This document shows positions 44,810-59,417 of a stretch of DNA of 64,000 nucleotides, piece after piece. Position numbers and translations under genes: made by a program. Source of the DNA: Temnopleurus reevesii (Eukaryota > Echinodermata > Echinoidea > Temnopleuroida > Temnopleuridae); NCBI GenBank assembly GCA_036244855.1, contig BQKZ01000279.1, positions 59,918-123,917 on the forward strand, in the 5' to 3' direction. The first letter of the stretch is position 1. Every line of letters begins with the position of its first letter. The notes below the pieces were generated by a model. It ran no database searches. It was not told where the DNA came from and worked only from the letters and a program-made list of their open reading frames with translations.

Positions 44810-46957
44810 TAATGCCCCGGTCACATAGGACCCCGGAAGCAATACGATTCACCCCGATTCTTTGTTAAGTCACAGTTAACTGCATCAGAACAACGAGTCG
44901 GAGTGAATCGTGTTGCTTCCGGGGTCCTATATGACCGGGGCCTTAGATAGCACTAAGTTTGATGGCATTGCTGATATGACGTTGATAGTGATGTCAACTC
45001 GTTGCTAGAGGAGGTTATTGGGATGATCATGATCAAGGAAGAAAGTCTTCACCACAATCCAACCTCAACCCATCCCTCGCCCCTCCCCTCCTATTGTAGT
45101 CACTAACACGCTCTGCAAACTTCACCCCACCAAGCACCATTATGTAGGCCTATTGTCCCCCGATCTCTCTCAAAGGGGGCTGCATGAAAACAAACCCTGT
45201 TGGACGTACGTCAATGGATCAAAATGAAGGTGGTCTTATCTCGTTCCACAAGTTTTAAGGCCCCTCGTTTGCAATCAGTTCCAAAGGCGGATCCAGAATT
45301 CACCGAAAGGGTGGGGGTTGTCGGAAAGAGGGTGTGCCCCCCCCCCTCGATGGACAACAGTGTTAAACTTCAAGGGAAACGAAAGGGTCGTCTATATTAC
45401 TTTGTAACAAAAGAAAAGGATTTTCAAGCAAGCCCCACCAAAAGAAAAAGGATCGGTTTGAATTTTAAAAAAAAATGGAAAGGGGCACTCTCATCTATGC
45501 GTTTACACTTAATATAGAAATGCCCTTCCGACCCACCAGATCCACCACGTTTGAGAGTGAGCGAGAAGATCTGAGGATGGGGGTAAGGTAAACCACAGAG
45601 TGGTCCTCACTAAACGCACAATGCAATGGCATTTTAGTCCGATCTTGAGGTCTGGTAGTAGGAGGCATTTCCAGGGAAACATTGACGACATCGGAACAGA
45701 TTTGAGCTATTTACAACCTCCTTTCCAGGAAGTTCACATCTACAGTAGACCGCGAACTTTATTTTGGTTACAGTTGACCATAAACACACTTTAATTTCCC
45801 TCTCTAGTGATTTGAAGATTCGGGCATTTCATTTTGCGAAAAATATAATGTGCATCATCTGCATTTTGCTCAGAATGACAGTAATTATCTTCAAGATTGA
45901 AATAAGTTTGAAATTAACTGAGAAAACTTGTATTTGGTTTTGCGAATTCTGTGTCTTTCAGTCGAAATACCGTATTCCGTCAAAAAATGAAAGTGGCAGA
46001 CATGAGCAGTTTCTTGATTATAGTGTTGGTTTGAGACAAGAAGTACGATTACTATCCTTTGGTTATTATTGCTGACAAAGTATTTATGTGACAATTACTT
46101 TTAAGAGGTACTTGGTCGCCATTATTTTAAAAATTATTTAGCGTTATAGGTTTTCGATGATCATGATAAAGATAAAAGGCGGAGCAAGAAAATTTGATAG
46201 AATCATTGAAAAAAGGTATTCTAAGAACACAATATAAACTATTTCCGAAAAATAAAGTGGGGCAAGGACAATAGATCCGTGTGCCATGTATTGTACTGTG
46301 CGGACACAACAATCACACGCCGGTTCCGATTTGAGTAGCATTACAAAGGACCATTGAATTGGCGTTCGACTTAATTTTATGGAAATATATCATAACGTGT
46401 TTAAGTTACAATAAAGACGAAAGCGAAAAGAGTTTAAGATAAGTTTTAAAGTATATTAGAAATGTGAAATATCTGGCTAAAGTTTTAAAAAGGAATATGG
46501 AGACTGGAATAAAGAATAATTATATTGATCGGTTAGATGGAGGAAAGATGAAATGAAATATGAGAGGAAATTATACCCGAGAAAACCTGATACAAAATTT
46601 AAGTGACTTGTATTAAAAGAGAGGACGGTATCGCGTATCAAGGGAGATTCGTTGTGAAGATTAAGTGAATGATAGATGGAAGCAATATATAAGAGGAGAT
46701 ACAATCATGCATGTAAGCGAGCGAAATATCTGCCAAAATAACTGACACTTGAATAGATCATACCAAACGCCATTCCTTTTACCATTTGTTTGATTTCATT
46801 AATCCAATCCTTGCTCTTCAAATATGCTTTTCATTTTATATAATCACATTTTTATGGCTTTTCTTTGATTCTGTCGATTTTGAATGTAATTGCTTTGGCT
46901 GTCACAGAAGATGATAATGTGTTGATGCGTGAACATCTTTCCATTTGTTCTTTCGTC
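44810..46957 (+). repeat. copy 2 of the 2.15-kb near-identical direct repeat
   Basis: Begins at the same CTAATG as copy 1 and ends at the base before the single n at 46958. Beyond that base the sequence no longer follows copy 1. The left flanks of the two copies are unrelated. Confidence 0.95.
44815..44941. mobile_element. ~127-bp hairpin element at the left edge of repeat copy 2
   Basis: Same hairpin as at 33421-33547. The right arm is identical between copies, whereas the left arm and loop hold about five of the differences seen between the two copies. Confidence 0.75.
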
Positions 46958-46958
46958 N
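46958..46958. other. ambiguous base (n), possible assembly join
   Basis: The only n I noticed in the window. It coincides exactly with the end of copy 2 of the direct repeat, so it probably marks a contig join or unresolved gap. Confidence 0.8.
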
Positions 46959-48001
46959 CCCGGAAATTTAAATGAATGAAATAAGAATCAACAGAAGTAA
47001 AGATAAATCAGTTGAATAGAAGAAAAAAACAAGTAATAAGAACGTTATGAATTTTACAAATATATTGAAAAGTGAGGACAAAAGACAGTATAAATTATAT
47101 GATGACGCCATGAATGCAATAATTGCCAGTTATGTCGTTTATATTAGTGTTATACTTATAAATTTGAACCATGTTGTCATGTAAACGTTTTTAAATGAAC
47201 TAAGTGCATTGAGTTTCGCAATATTTCATGCATTTGATTAGTAAGTTATAAAACATTAAATCCTTAATGATATTTTCCAACATCTTTAGAGAAAAATTGT
47301 GTTAAAATCTATAATTCTTTTAATAGAAACAATTACAAGCACAACCCTACTGTCATACTTAATGTCATGAGGAAATTACAATTTTAACACCCCCAAAATA
47401 GCATTTTATACTTTAGATTAAACAAAGTAAATGGTCATTTTGATGATGTTATCATCAAAACGGCATGATTTCCTTTTATTTGTCCGAAATTCCTCAAACT
47501 ACGTGTGAGGATGGTTTGTCTTGGCTTCTTATTTGAATCTTCATCAATCAAAATAATAATAATCATGATGATCAGAAACATTTTGCATTTTGCGAGACCA
47601 TTCTCTAACCAAGATGCATAGAAAATTTGAAATTGATTTAATCATTGTTAGACTAGATTAAAAAATAGTAACATTCTATGGAATATCTACATATTGTCCC
47701 CTTTAGGTGTCTTGGTGATAAAAAGGCTACTTCATTTTAAGTATCGTCTTAAAGTATCATTGATGAAAACGAAGGAAAACATCTCATTTATCGACAAAAA
47801 CGACAAGATATGACCTGACATTCAATGGAGTAGTATTCATTTGAAACTGTTAAGCGGTGTGCAGAACATTTTATAAGCTTAGCCATGCTTTATCTTTCAA
47901 TATTTTGACCAACTTTGATGTTAATGATGGTGAATTAGAGAATACCAAAAGACACACCACAAACCTGTAAATATATATAGACAACTCTATACATTATTTG
48001 A

Positions 48002-48003
<2 letters not shown>

Positions 48004-48046
<43 letters not shown>
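48004..48046. repeat. (CT)n microsatellite
   Basis: About 21 uninterrupted CT units. Confidence 0.97.
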
Positions 48047-48049
<3 letters not shown>

Positions 48050-51000
48050 CCCCATACACTCCCTCTCTCGTTCATTCACTCTCTCCGGCTAGTTGACATA
48101 CATGACAATTGCCTCCCTCCTTGTTATATATACCCGAGCGCCAAAAACATATATATATTTCTCGCCAATGGAAAGCCCCGAGAAAATAATAGCCTGTCGT
48201 CTGACTGTGTGCACAAATTTGCCTAGTGGACTGGGCAAATTTATAAATTCTCTGAGAGGGGAATGTTGAGTTAGTAAACATCAATTCTAGAATTTGTCGC
48301 ATATTTTATGTTAATTAATAAAGTCCTCTACAGGTCCACTGTGTACATATTATAGTATAACTGCTAAGCGAGAATTGTCTTATGTACCAGTGCTCTTATT
48401 TTGTTTAGAAGTATTCGATTGACACATCTAAAATGAGCACCGATTGCATAATTGATAACACTTTAAACTGTTCTGACAAAATGGAAAAGTACCGGTATTT
48501 TGAATATTTCTGACTCTGTTTTTTAACGATGGTATTTAGCACACAACACAATCTATTTTCTGATTTAGTATGATATGAAATATGGATATTATTTTTTAAA
48601 ACATTTATATAGGTTTTCCCAGTCAATATTCTTCTATTCTGAATCAATTTTATGATTCCATCATTCAAGTTCGCCAAAATCACGTACGCAACCTTTGCAG
48701 TCTGCGCAAAATAGAATGCTTGAAATGTAAATTATATTGGAAATAGCTTGCAATGTACTAAGTAAGATTTTATTTACGTTGGGCCAATATTCCATTTAAT
48801 TTTTATTTTACCCTCTTACCGTTGTAAAATGCTCTATTTTGCTCCTTTCTAACAACGTTTTTAGGTTTATAAATATAAGTGTTATCATTTCGTATTTGCC
48901 CCCATTTATTTCATTACTATTATTTTGATACTGAGATAGCTTTCTGTAAAAACTAATGCACAGAAAATAAAGGAATTTCACAGATCGATTACCCGTGCAA
49001 ATAGCGTTTATCTATACAATTAGAAATTACGGGAAAATTGTTTATAACTGTGATATTTTGTAAACGATTTAATGCAATAAAAACATATAAACATGTTTAC
49101 GTGGCAATATTCAAATTTTATTCAATTAAATATTCATCTAATTAAAAAAAATCCGACACAAATACGGTATTAAAACATAAATATTCAAAATGAAATTGAA
49201 GCAAACTGAATCGTGAAACGAACTCAACAACATGTATGACAAATAAATGAAATACAAAAAGTGTACTTGAATTGTTAATAATTATCAATGAAGAATTAGA
49301 GAAAGAAATCCTTTAAAGAATAATGCTTTAGTTTCCTTTGCTTTCATCAACTTATTTGTGTCATTATTTCAACTTTGTTTGACTCCGACCATTTTTCTCG
49401 ATTTGGTTTGAGAATTGTAACTGCGCGTATTATAAAAACTTCCATTACATCCAAACATGACATCTTTATGAATGAATTATTATGAAATTATTGATTTGCA
49501 ACTTACCTGGTTAAAACTAATCATATTTTCAGTCTTTATTTTTCTCTTCCAGGAACCATTTCTCTTTACCCCTCGATTTTAGTCTTCGTCATCATCCATC
49601 TCATATTCAGGTTGTTTACTTTTAAAAACGAGATTCATTACATTATAAAGCAATGACATTTCATAGAGAATGAAGGATTGGTTCTGATATATAGTGATAA
49701 AGCTATTCTCTTGATTCAAATCACCACATAAATTTGAGGATTGGTACTTGTTGAGTGTATAGCTATCATGAATCCCGGTCGAGTCGCTCCACACCATCAA
49801 TCAAGCTATAGCCTGACTTCTTTGCCCAGAGCTGCCCGCGGTATTGGTTGTCGCTTCTCGCTCTCCTTCAAGCAGTGGCGTTCGTTTTTGCGTCATCTCC
49901 ATACTCAATCTGAGTGAAAGATAAGAGAAAGGAGAAATAGCCAATAATTTTTATTTTTTCATATCAACTATTCATTTAAGCGAACGTAATCATTGCTAAT
50001 TAAAATATCTTTCGTAACTCCATACGATCATATTTCATAAAGAATGCTTATTATATAGAAATCATAAAACCATATCAGCATGACTTATAGATATGATAAT
50101 TGTATGTATTTATCGTTGATTTATATCACTACATCATTTCTAGATACTCAATCGTAAGCATGAAGTGCTAAATGAGATGATTTTTCATTTTGTATCAAAC
50201 TTATGAAATGGAAAATAGTGTGATTGACAAACTAGTAGATTAAAACAAAAGAGCAATTAATTCTTTCTTCCAGTAAACTGATAAACGTAATTTCATAACC
50301 ACATTCATGAACTCATTTATTTTTCAAATATATAAAATTTGTAGAAAACCTTATACATGTCAATTTAACATTGATATCATAATACATGCAATGGGAAGAT
50401 CATGCATTTTGTGTATTGTGTATTTTTACATTTATATTTTAAAGTATTTATGTATTTCATTCAATCTGGTATTTTATGTATTTTGTCTTTCATGATATTT
50501 GCACTTTTTTAAATTAATCATCGTAAATTTAATGATTCTACATTCTTTTCTATGTTTAATGCAATGGGTCAACTTGACAATTAACACAATTTTGCGGTGA
50601 AATAAAATTGGCGACATTAATTTGTTTTTGAGATATTTATCAAATATTTTTTAAGCAAGATTCATTGTATGACTATGATTGGATGATAAAAGTCGAGTGT
50701 TCCTGTTCTCTTTCACATGGGCAAGTAGAAACAAAGGGCAAACAGACGCAATGGCTTCAAAAGATATTTTAGAAAGCCATTTTCCACAAAATGAATTTTA
50801 ACACATCTGGTGCACTTTATTTCCTATTCAGTTGGCCTTATGTAAATAGGAATTTCTTTATTTCTATGAATATTTTGTTCAGCAGAAAACCGTGAAAGTG
50901 GTCAGATGATTAAACCGTTCAAATTGAGACTGACCTTCGAGCGGACTTCTCGGATTTCGTCTAATCCATCAAAAATTCGTTTATGCCAGCGATCAAACAC

Positions 51001-52864
51001 GGGTCTCTCCCCGCATCTATCACCTATATGCCCGTACCCCAATTACCAAAAATTCGTTAACGCCCTATTGGCGCTCTTTTGTTCCTTAACGCGTATAGGG
51101 TGTCTGCCGCAGTGCAACGTACATCTCTCCGTGTAATCTATACGACATCGCAACGCTCTCAACTAATATAGGCGCTCTAAAATACTACTCCTTTCTAATG
51201 TTTTTCTTAAATTCATAAAGCGTGAAATTATTTCACAATTAACAGTATTTTTCTTCATTCCCGTGATAATTTCATATGTGAATGGAATTGAAAATAACAA
51301 TTAAATCTCTTAACCTTTTGCGGCAGAAAAATAAGTTTCGTATTTCCGCGATAAGCTACAGTGATTATCATTGCGTGACTTAACAAAAAGGTTTATGTTA
51401 TGAGAAATACCACGCCTATAATATCATAATGCGGAATGCTTTTATTTTGAAGTGAGAGGCAGCGCTCTTAGCCATAAACAATATAAGTAATATTGTGTTT
51501 TTATTCAATGAAGGGAGAAAATAAACTAGTGGTCATTTATTCAATTTGGGATTGCGGTCATGTGTTTCATCTAATAAATGGAAGATGGTTTTAGCGTTTG
51601 TTTCTTTGATTTCAGTGGCTATTTATTGTGTCCTTGGAGGAAGTTAGATGGCTTGGATAAGAATTGTTTCATGTATAAATGATTATGATTCATGGTTAAT
51701 GGATGACAGACAATATTGATATCTCTCACTGTAAGAAGAAGCTTTTAAATTCTCCGTCAATCACCACTTTAATGAAGGAAATAAACTATTTAGATCCCGT
51801 CTGACATTTTAATTGTTACGATATAGCAATAAATGCCAGTTTAAATGAGTTTCACATTGATTCAAATAATTACTTCTTCAAATTACTGAGTAACCGTATT
51901 TAATTAGGCCTGATTTTATCACTCTTGCATGATTCTACAGATATACATTTAAGAAAGGATAAGTTAAAAAGACGAACAAAAAAAATACAACAAAAGCACC
52001 GAAAATTGGATTAAAATTTAAAGAAAAACAAATAGAAATACTATTTTTCCTAACATTTCTTGAACTAAGGTTTGAATATAGTGGTATTGTAATTGACCAG
52101 AATAAACATTTAAAAAGAAATAAAAGAAGAACAAAGAACGACGAAATAACATTTAAAATTCGCCAAATGTAAGTCTAAATTAACGTAGATTTATCTTTCA
52201 AATGTATTTTGAAATATGAAGTAGCGTATAACTATAAATAACTCCTTGACTTTATAATTACGGTTGATGAAAACTGATTTTGTAGTAAAAGCTTGTGATT
52301 AAAGATGAACTATAACTGACAAATAAACATTTGTAAATCTCTACCAATGTTCTATAATGACAAAGCACTGTCTCCCGCAAGTGACCGTAAATACCAATAA
52401 GATTCCGATATGCGTGTCCAACACCCGGCGCCACACCCGGCGCCATTTCGAAACATTTGCGTGTATACAGGTTTATATTCACAGTGTAAATTAAAAAGTT
52501 TTTTCTTTAATGTACCGTATATGATGACACGCCATGTAAAATAAAGATTTTTTTTTAAAGAACGGGAAATAGGTAAGTTATTCCACTCGATTCATTCTAC
52601 ACAAGATAACATTATCTTTACATTTTCACCGATTGTATTTCTCATTTTGTTACCTTATGTTTAGGACTTTATGTTTGTATCTGTCCCCCCTTTCTCTCCA
52701 TACATTTTCTCCTTAAAATGGCATTTGATGTAAGAAAATATAAGAGTTGTGTGAACCTTTTATTTCATTAAAAAAAAACCAGAAAAGATGATGAAGAATT
52801 TCAACATTTCACAAATGGAAAGCGATTAAAGTTGCTTATAGTCACAGTAAACAAAGTGACCAGG

Positions 52865-52988
52865 GGCCTGTAACCTAAAAGTTGCAATTAAACTTACGAT
52901 AAATGTTAATTGTAAGTCTATGGCATATTGTGTACCAAAGAGATACGATTAACTGCTAATTTAATAATATCTCGTTATGTTACAGGCC
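52865..52988. mobile_element. ~124-bp MITE with GGCCTGTAAC ends
   Basis: GGCCTGTAACCTAAAA on the left, GTTACAGGCC on the right. Inner strings such as CAATTAAACTTACGAT and ATACGATTAACTGCTAAT add partial pairing. Confidence 0.65.
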
Positions 52989-53808
52989 AAAGATATATCA
53001 ATTCAGTTAAAAAAAACCCGCATGTACCGGTATCTCCAGTAGTGTTATATCGAGAAAATGTCGATTTCCATTCCTAAGTTGCAGAGTTAAAGGGCCGAAG
53101 TGATTTCAATGTGAATAATGGGCTAGAGTTCCCCCAAATAAAACTAAGCATTGAAAAAGTGAATAGGAAATGTAAGATTAGCCCCATTTTGTTGTATTCT
53201 ACAAAAATTGTAGGCCTAGTGATAAATTCATAGCAGGTCACGTGGTACGTACTCTCATGTATTTGATCCAAACTTGGATTGCGACAGTTACAAAGTGAAA
53301 ATTATTTGGGTTCAACGATTATGAAGTAAAACAGAAAAAATATAGAAATGTATATAAAGTCTATAAATATATAGAGTATTTGCACAATGTACAATTCTTC
53401 ATATACCCACTTCAGTTGGTTTATCAGCGTTCTGTTAGTAAAAGGAAATTCGTTCCACCCGTCATCTATGTTTCTCTAGACCTTAAATGGCGCCACACGT
53501 AAATGCATGCATTTTAGAAGTAGACTATAGGGTATTTTTGGTTACTTTTTGCGTCACGTAATTTACTATTCTGAAATCTCAAATTCAATTCTCATCAAGT
53601 TGTCAAGGTTAATCTTAATTCTCCTTCATATTCTTACAGTCATTATGTTCTTCGATTCGAACTCGCAGTGTTTAAGTTCCAAAATCCCACATAGTTCGCA
53701 CCCACACCCTCTTAATCCATATTTCTATAATCTTATTTCTCATCATACTTTAAACACATTTCATAATTCTCACTTTTTTAATCTATTTCTCTCCCCTTCT
53801 CTCTTACA

Positions 53809-53820
53809 CACACACACACA

Positions 53821-53894
<74 letters not shown>
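53809..53894. repeat. (CA)n microsatellite
   Basis: About 85 bp of nearly pure CA. The 151-codon frame crossing it is poly-His/Thr composition, not a gene. Confidence 0.97.
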
Positions 53895-53897
<3 letters not shown>

Positions 53898-56800
53898 TTT
53901 TTGTGTGTAATTTCTCCCTTTCCTTATTCTTCATCTTATTCCATTCACATATCTCGTCAAGTTATCAAGATCTACCAATGCACTTTCTCTCAGATGGATA
54001 TTAAAAATCACGAGGATGGCTAAATGGACTTTATCCACACGACACTTTATATTGTCCAAAATGGCGCTGTGTCGGGTGTGGTATAGCTGGTGCTTGATGA
54101 TAAGACCTTGGATAGAAAAGACACGACAAGAACACTCATATCCTGTTCAAACATTCTCAACGTTTACGTAGTCATCCAAAAATTGCCACTTTTCTCAAAT
54201 TAAGCCCTCATGTTGGGAAAGCGAATAGATGTGGAATGAGAATAGCCGGTATGGTTTTATGACACTTGGTGAGTGATAATGAGAATAACAAGTGCGTGTT
54301 TTAACATCGAATAAAACGGTCACGAAAGTAACGAAACCTATTACGAGAAATTCACGAAAAGTTTGTTGCATTGCATGAAAATGATGTTTGTGGCACGAAA
54401 TGTTTTGATTTCTTTTGAGCGATTCAGTGATGAAATTCTCAAATGGCTGCATGATCGGAAGTATTGTGATACATACGATCAAAATATATGTATGAGAAAA
54501 AGCCACATATATATGTTATTTTACATCAAAGCTCCATTAGTTGCTTGACAATATTTAAATGGTGTGGTGTCTACTTATGTCCAGTTTCCTCCCTTTCTTT
54601 TTCCATCATTTCATGTCACCACTCTTATGAGACACTAGCCAATAACTTTGACAATCTGTCATCAAACCGTATTATGTAACCCGTTATACCAAATGAAGTC
54701 CAAATTACAACCATCCGAATAGGAAATAAACTACATTTTATCTCGATGGAGAATAATGTTCTCAATAAAAACGAAAGTTTTTCACTTTTAAAGCCTATTT
54801 TCGATCGTCAGCACTTTTTATTATTTTTCGATTCAATTTCAATTTATTTTTCACTTAAAATTGATAAGTCTCATGAGTTTGATGAGTCTTATTACATATT
54901 ATTTCAACAACATTCGTTAAGATATTTGCTATTGATCACCGTGCCACATTCAGTTTTGCTAAAATATTGACCGCCTTTTCAGGAAATAACGGCGGCCAAA
55001 ATGCAATAAAGATAGAAATATCGCGCCATGGCAAAATTCAACCGCTGTCTTGTTTAAATGTGTGTCAATTCAGAACATTAAGAGCATGTTGTGGAAGGGT
55101 AATTATCAAAATTGGTTTATATAACAGTATGCTTTTGTTACCGTCACCGTTTGGAAAATGTACAAATGCTAAAAAGAAGATAAATATGTCAGACAATTCT
55201 TGAACACAACACCAAAAGTAAAATTGAAAAAAAAAATCCCTTGGGTAACTTTTCAAAATAGATGAAATAATAATATCGGTCTTTTGAACTCCTTTCCGTC
55301 AAAATCGCTTTTATTTGCTCATTTTGTTTCTCTCCGTGCCTCTAGTCTGGAACGAAGTAATTTAAATGTGGAGATGGGGAAGAACGAGCAATACCTTTCG
55401 GTGTTGACGTAACGCTCTGCCCGATAATTTATATTGTAAACAGGTAGAAGGGTGAGCGAGTTCACCTCACAATCATTACTTTTACAAAAAGAAATAAAAA
55501 GTAGAAAAATGGAACTGACACCCGTCACAGATCCTGGTGAAAAATCTATATCAATATAAGAATTGAGAGCTCGTCAACTTTTGTAGGTTACAAATTGAAG
55601 TGATGGTTTTGTTAACTCACTTTAAAGTTTGATGTTCGCTTTTCTCTGCTTTCTAATTGAAGCATAATGAAGTGAATTGTTAACAATCTATCCAATATTA
55701 TTGGACTTGACGGCCAGGGCACTTTTATTTGAATAATGAGAACCAAGTCCAATATTAGAGGGCTTTGGTCTATAGGGTGTGTATGTGTATTACGATTCCT
55801 CCTGGATTAGGTTACCCAGTTTTTAAGTCCTACCGATTTAGATGCTACTATCGGCATCTTTTTCGTCATCAAGTAGCCTACTTGTTCTCATAAAATCAAG
55901 AGTTGTCAAACAATGATACTGCCTTACAAAGATTCCAAAACGAATTTTAAATCGAAGCAATAAGTAAGGTTTTGATTAAGGTTTCAAGGACCAGTGTAGA
56001 TGTAGTCCATCAGCAGCGAAACTGTACTTGCAGTAATCAACGGTTGTCACCTCCTGCATTTCCTACAGTCAGTGAACCACGAACAGAATCAAATTCTTGA
56101 ATTAGATTGTCTGTAGCTGAGTGAACAGAATTTTGCAACACCAATTTGTTAATCTGCTATTACTATTTAACTTTTAAAATCAGTTTTGTGGAAAAATGTT
56201 TGATGTACGGTATTGTTTGAAAATATGAGTGTTAGAGCAAATTTATAAAATTTGTCGTAAAATACTAGGAAAAAACTGTGTTACACAACGAAAATATGTC
56301 AGAAGGTTTTAGAAATATCATTTCTATTATCAGTAGCAATACACGTGCCGTTTTTGTATGTATGACAAAGATTTGTAAAATTTACTTTGAGTTGCATATT
56401 CAAGTCAAAGAAAAATAAATCCAACAACATAAGAACCAAGAAAGAATATAAAACTGCAATGAGGGATTGATATCACGCTTCATCCGACTTGACACTGGGT
56501 AAAACCCTTCCTTGATGTTAATTGGTAGAATAGGAAAATTAATCATAAACCTTATGACAGTGCATTATTAGAAATGTCAGATTTCTGCAGCGCCCAAATT
56601 TGTCAATTCCAAAATTATCATCAAGACAACTGTGATGCGTTATCATTTAGTCATATCGATTCCTTAACTTTGGACTTTAAGAGCAATCTTAAGATTATAT
56701 AACATTTAAAAGTTGTTTACATGAATGTCTTGAGGAAACTGATCACTTTTCAACAAACACACTTTGGATCAATCAAAAAAAAATATGCGAGGTTTAAAAA

Positions 56801-59366
56801 TGAATTCTGAAATGTTAGTATGAGGATAAATATAACAGGTTGAGACATATAGGTGAAAATGGCAGATCAGCAAGATAAATAAAACCCCGGAGAAAAGGAG
56901 TAAAAAGGAAAGAGGCGGATGTCTAATCGAATGGTTTTTCTCGAAAGGAACCAAATGTAAGAAAACTACTGTATAAGAGAGTTCGATTTAAAATAAGAAT
57001 TGAAACTGCAATATTACATTGGCCATTTTTAAACATGGTATTTTTCATCGTTTTTTTATAGGAAATTAATTTATTCGTCAGGTTTAACCTACTATCATGC
57101 GATGAATTGCCGCTAGCTACAAAGAATTTCAATACATCATTGATTTAAATGAATTTAATAAATCCCATGGTAAAATCCAAATGCTAAAGATGACATCACA
57201 ATTACATAAGCAATTCGTTCGTCATAGATTTATTTTAGTTTGACAAAGATATGGTTTCATACAGTGATAAAGCCGACATAACAAGATACTCGACGACAAT
57301 CGTAAAAATGATAACAGATTCCCATCAATGAAGACAATGCCTCTTATCTTGACAAAGTGAACCATTGGATGCTTAGTCACTGTTCAATTTTATAGATATT
57401 GTTATCATTAGCCGCATTAATGGCTTGTGTGCAAGGCTGGTATGATATATATTAACATGTGAAAATGCTTTGGCCGGTTATACGCAGACGGTAAGCGAAG
57501 ATTGGCTGCCCTTCTCACCGCATTCTCCCGCCCATTTTGTCCGATCCGATCAGCAATTGCTAGGGGGATATTCGTTTTGATAAGGTCGTTTATGTGATAT
57601 TTAAATTTGTGCTTGTGTAGAGATTTCATTTTGTATCTAGTAAAATAAAATAAAAAGAAAGAAAAGTAATTTCGTTTCAAATAATGACAACACAAAGAAA
57701 CTCATGTCATCAAAATATACCATTAGCACAACGCTTGAACATCTGATCTGAAATTCATTCTTTTTCTAGATCACCATGTGTTATCTATTCATAGGCCACA
57801 TTATTGGCTGAATTTTGGGGTTGAAATTCCTGCGGTGTTTTTCTTTTGAATACATGACAACGAAATGGTTTTCGGGGAACTCATTATACTTTGGATTCCC
57901 AGGATCTGAGGATAATCGAGTGCAATCCTTCTTCCATTCGAAATATAAAAATAGAGAATGGGTTGGTAATATGTTAATAGAATGTTCAACAAGATTATGC
58001 AATCACATTTCTCTTATTACTCAGTCGCAATTTCCAATTTTTGCTTTTCATCTTACGTTTTTATAAGATATCTATACTTTTCGTAATAAATACATGATTT
58101 TACATGCATCGACATTTTTTCTCCTTATCACATTCTCCAAAGCACACAAACGTACACCCGCACCCACACACTCACTTGAGATATCTATATGTAATGTTTT
58201 AGACAATAATTTTCACACGCACACGCACACACATCACACACATACACACACGTGCGCACATATCAAACACGCACTTCAAATATCGATATGTAAGGTCTTA
58301 AACAATATTTTTCAACGCACACGCATACACATACACACGCCAACAAAGCCTACGGACGCGTAGACCTATGAACGCAGCAAAATAAATTTATCCACCCAAA
58401 AACATTCCCTCTCTCCTACTCTTGCTTTAACTTCATATATCTCCTTTTCTCTCTCCATCTCTCTCGCTCTCTCTCTCTCTCATTCTCTCTCTCTTTCTCT
58501 TCTATTATTTCTCTTCATTTCAGATTTCCAGATTCAAGAGTAGCCCATCTTTCACTGCTTGTTTCGCTAACCTTGAAAACTAGAAACCCGAGCTGTGTGG
58601 TTGATTAAAATCATCGAGTCAAGGTGAGCAAAATACTCGCCGTCTGTTCGGATTTTCTTACTTCCACTAAACCCTTCATCATTGTCCACCTCTCACATTG
58701 TAAGTTGTACATAGAAGAGAAAAATATGCCAAGTGATATTCAAGCCCTAAACTTTTTCTCTCTTTTCTTCCAAGAAGGGGAGTGATTTTTTAATCCGTCT
58801 GGTTGTGGGTTCGCGCCTTGGCCAGTCGGCTTGGGATTTGTGAGATGGTGTAGAACCTCTGGTCGTCAGCGACTCGAGCACGCCCGATCCTTTATGCCGA
58901 GGCTTGACTCCATGTTGGTGTCGTCCCGTGAGGTGTCAGGAGCGGGATTGGACGCCACGATCACATCAACCGCGTCATAGCTCCAACCTCTCAACACCAG
59001 ACCGACCAGACTAAGGGAAGGAATAGGATGAAGGTAGAGACCAGGAATGGACAAGCAAAGGAAGGAAGGTATAATATGAAAGAAGAAATACGATGAGGCT
59101 AGCAAGGGAATAAACAGGGTGACCATTAGATATTGATGCAGAAGTGACCGCAGAAACATATGAAGAAATAGTAAAAAAAAAAAAAAAAAAAGCAAGATTG
59201 AAAACAGTCAGATTAAAATGGGTTAGAAATGAAAAGACAATATATGCTTTTGTATAGATTTATTCAGAAGTAGGCCGAAATAGAAGAAAAAAGAAGAAGT
59301 TTATTTCAAGTCTGAGATGGAAAAATAACGTGTGTGTTTTTTTACATGAATGTGCGAGTTTGTGTG

Positions 59367-59417
<51 letters not shown>

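Larger units (their letters stand above)
46959..53808. other. non-coding, no gene recognised
   Basis: AT-rich. A (CT)n run lies at 48004-48046 and a short MITE at 52865-52988. GC-richer patches at about 49800-49900 and 50930-51170 have no recognisable product. ACACCCGGCGCC is repeated twice near 52420-52445. Confidence 0.6.

Noticed and set aside
53549..54004. 151-codon frame
   Set aside because: It crosses a long (CA)n microsatellite and is composed mainly of His/Thr from that repeat.
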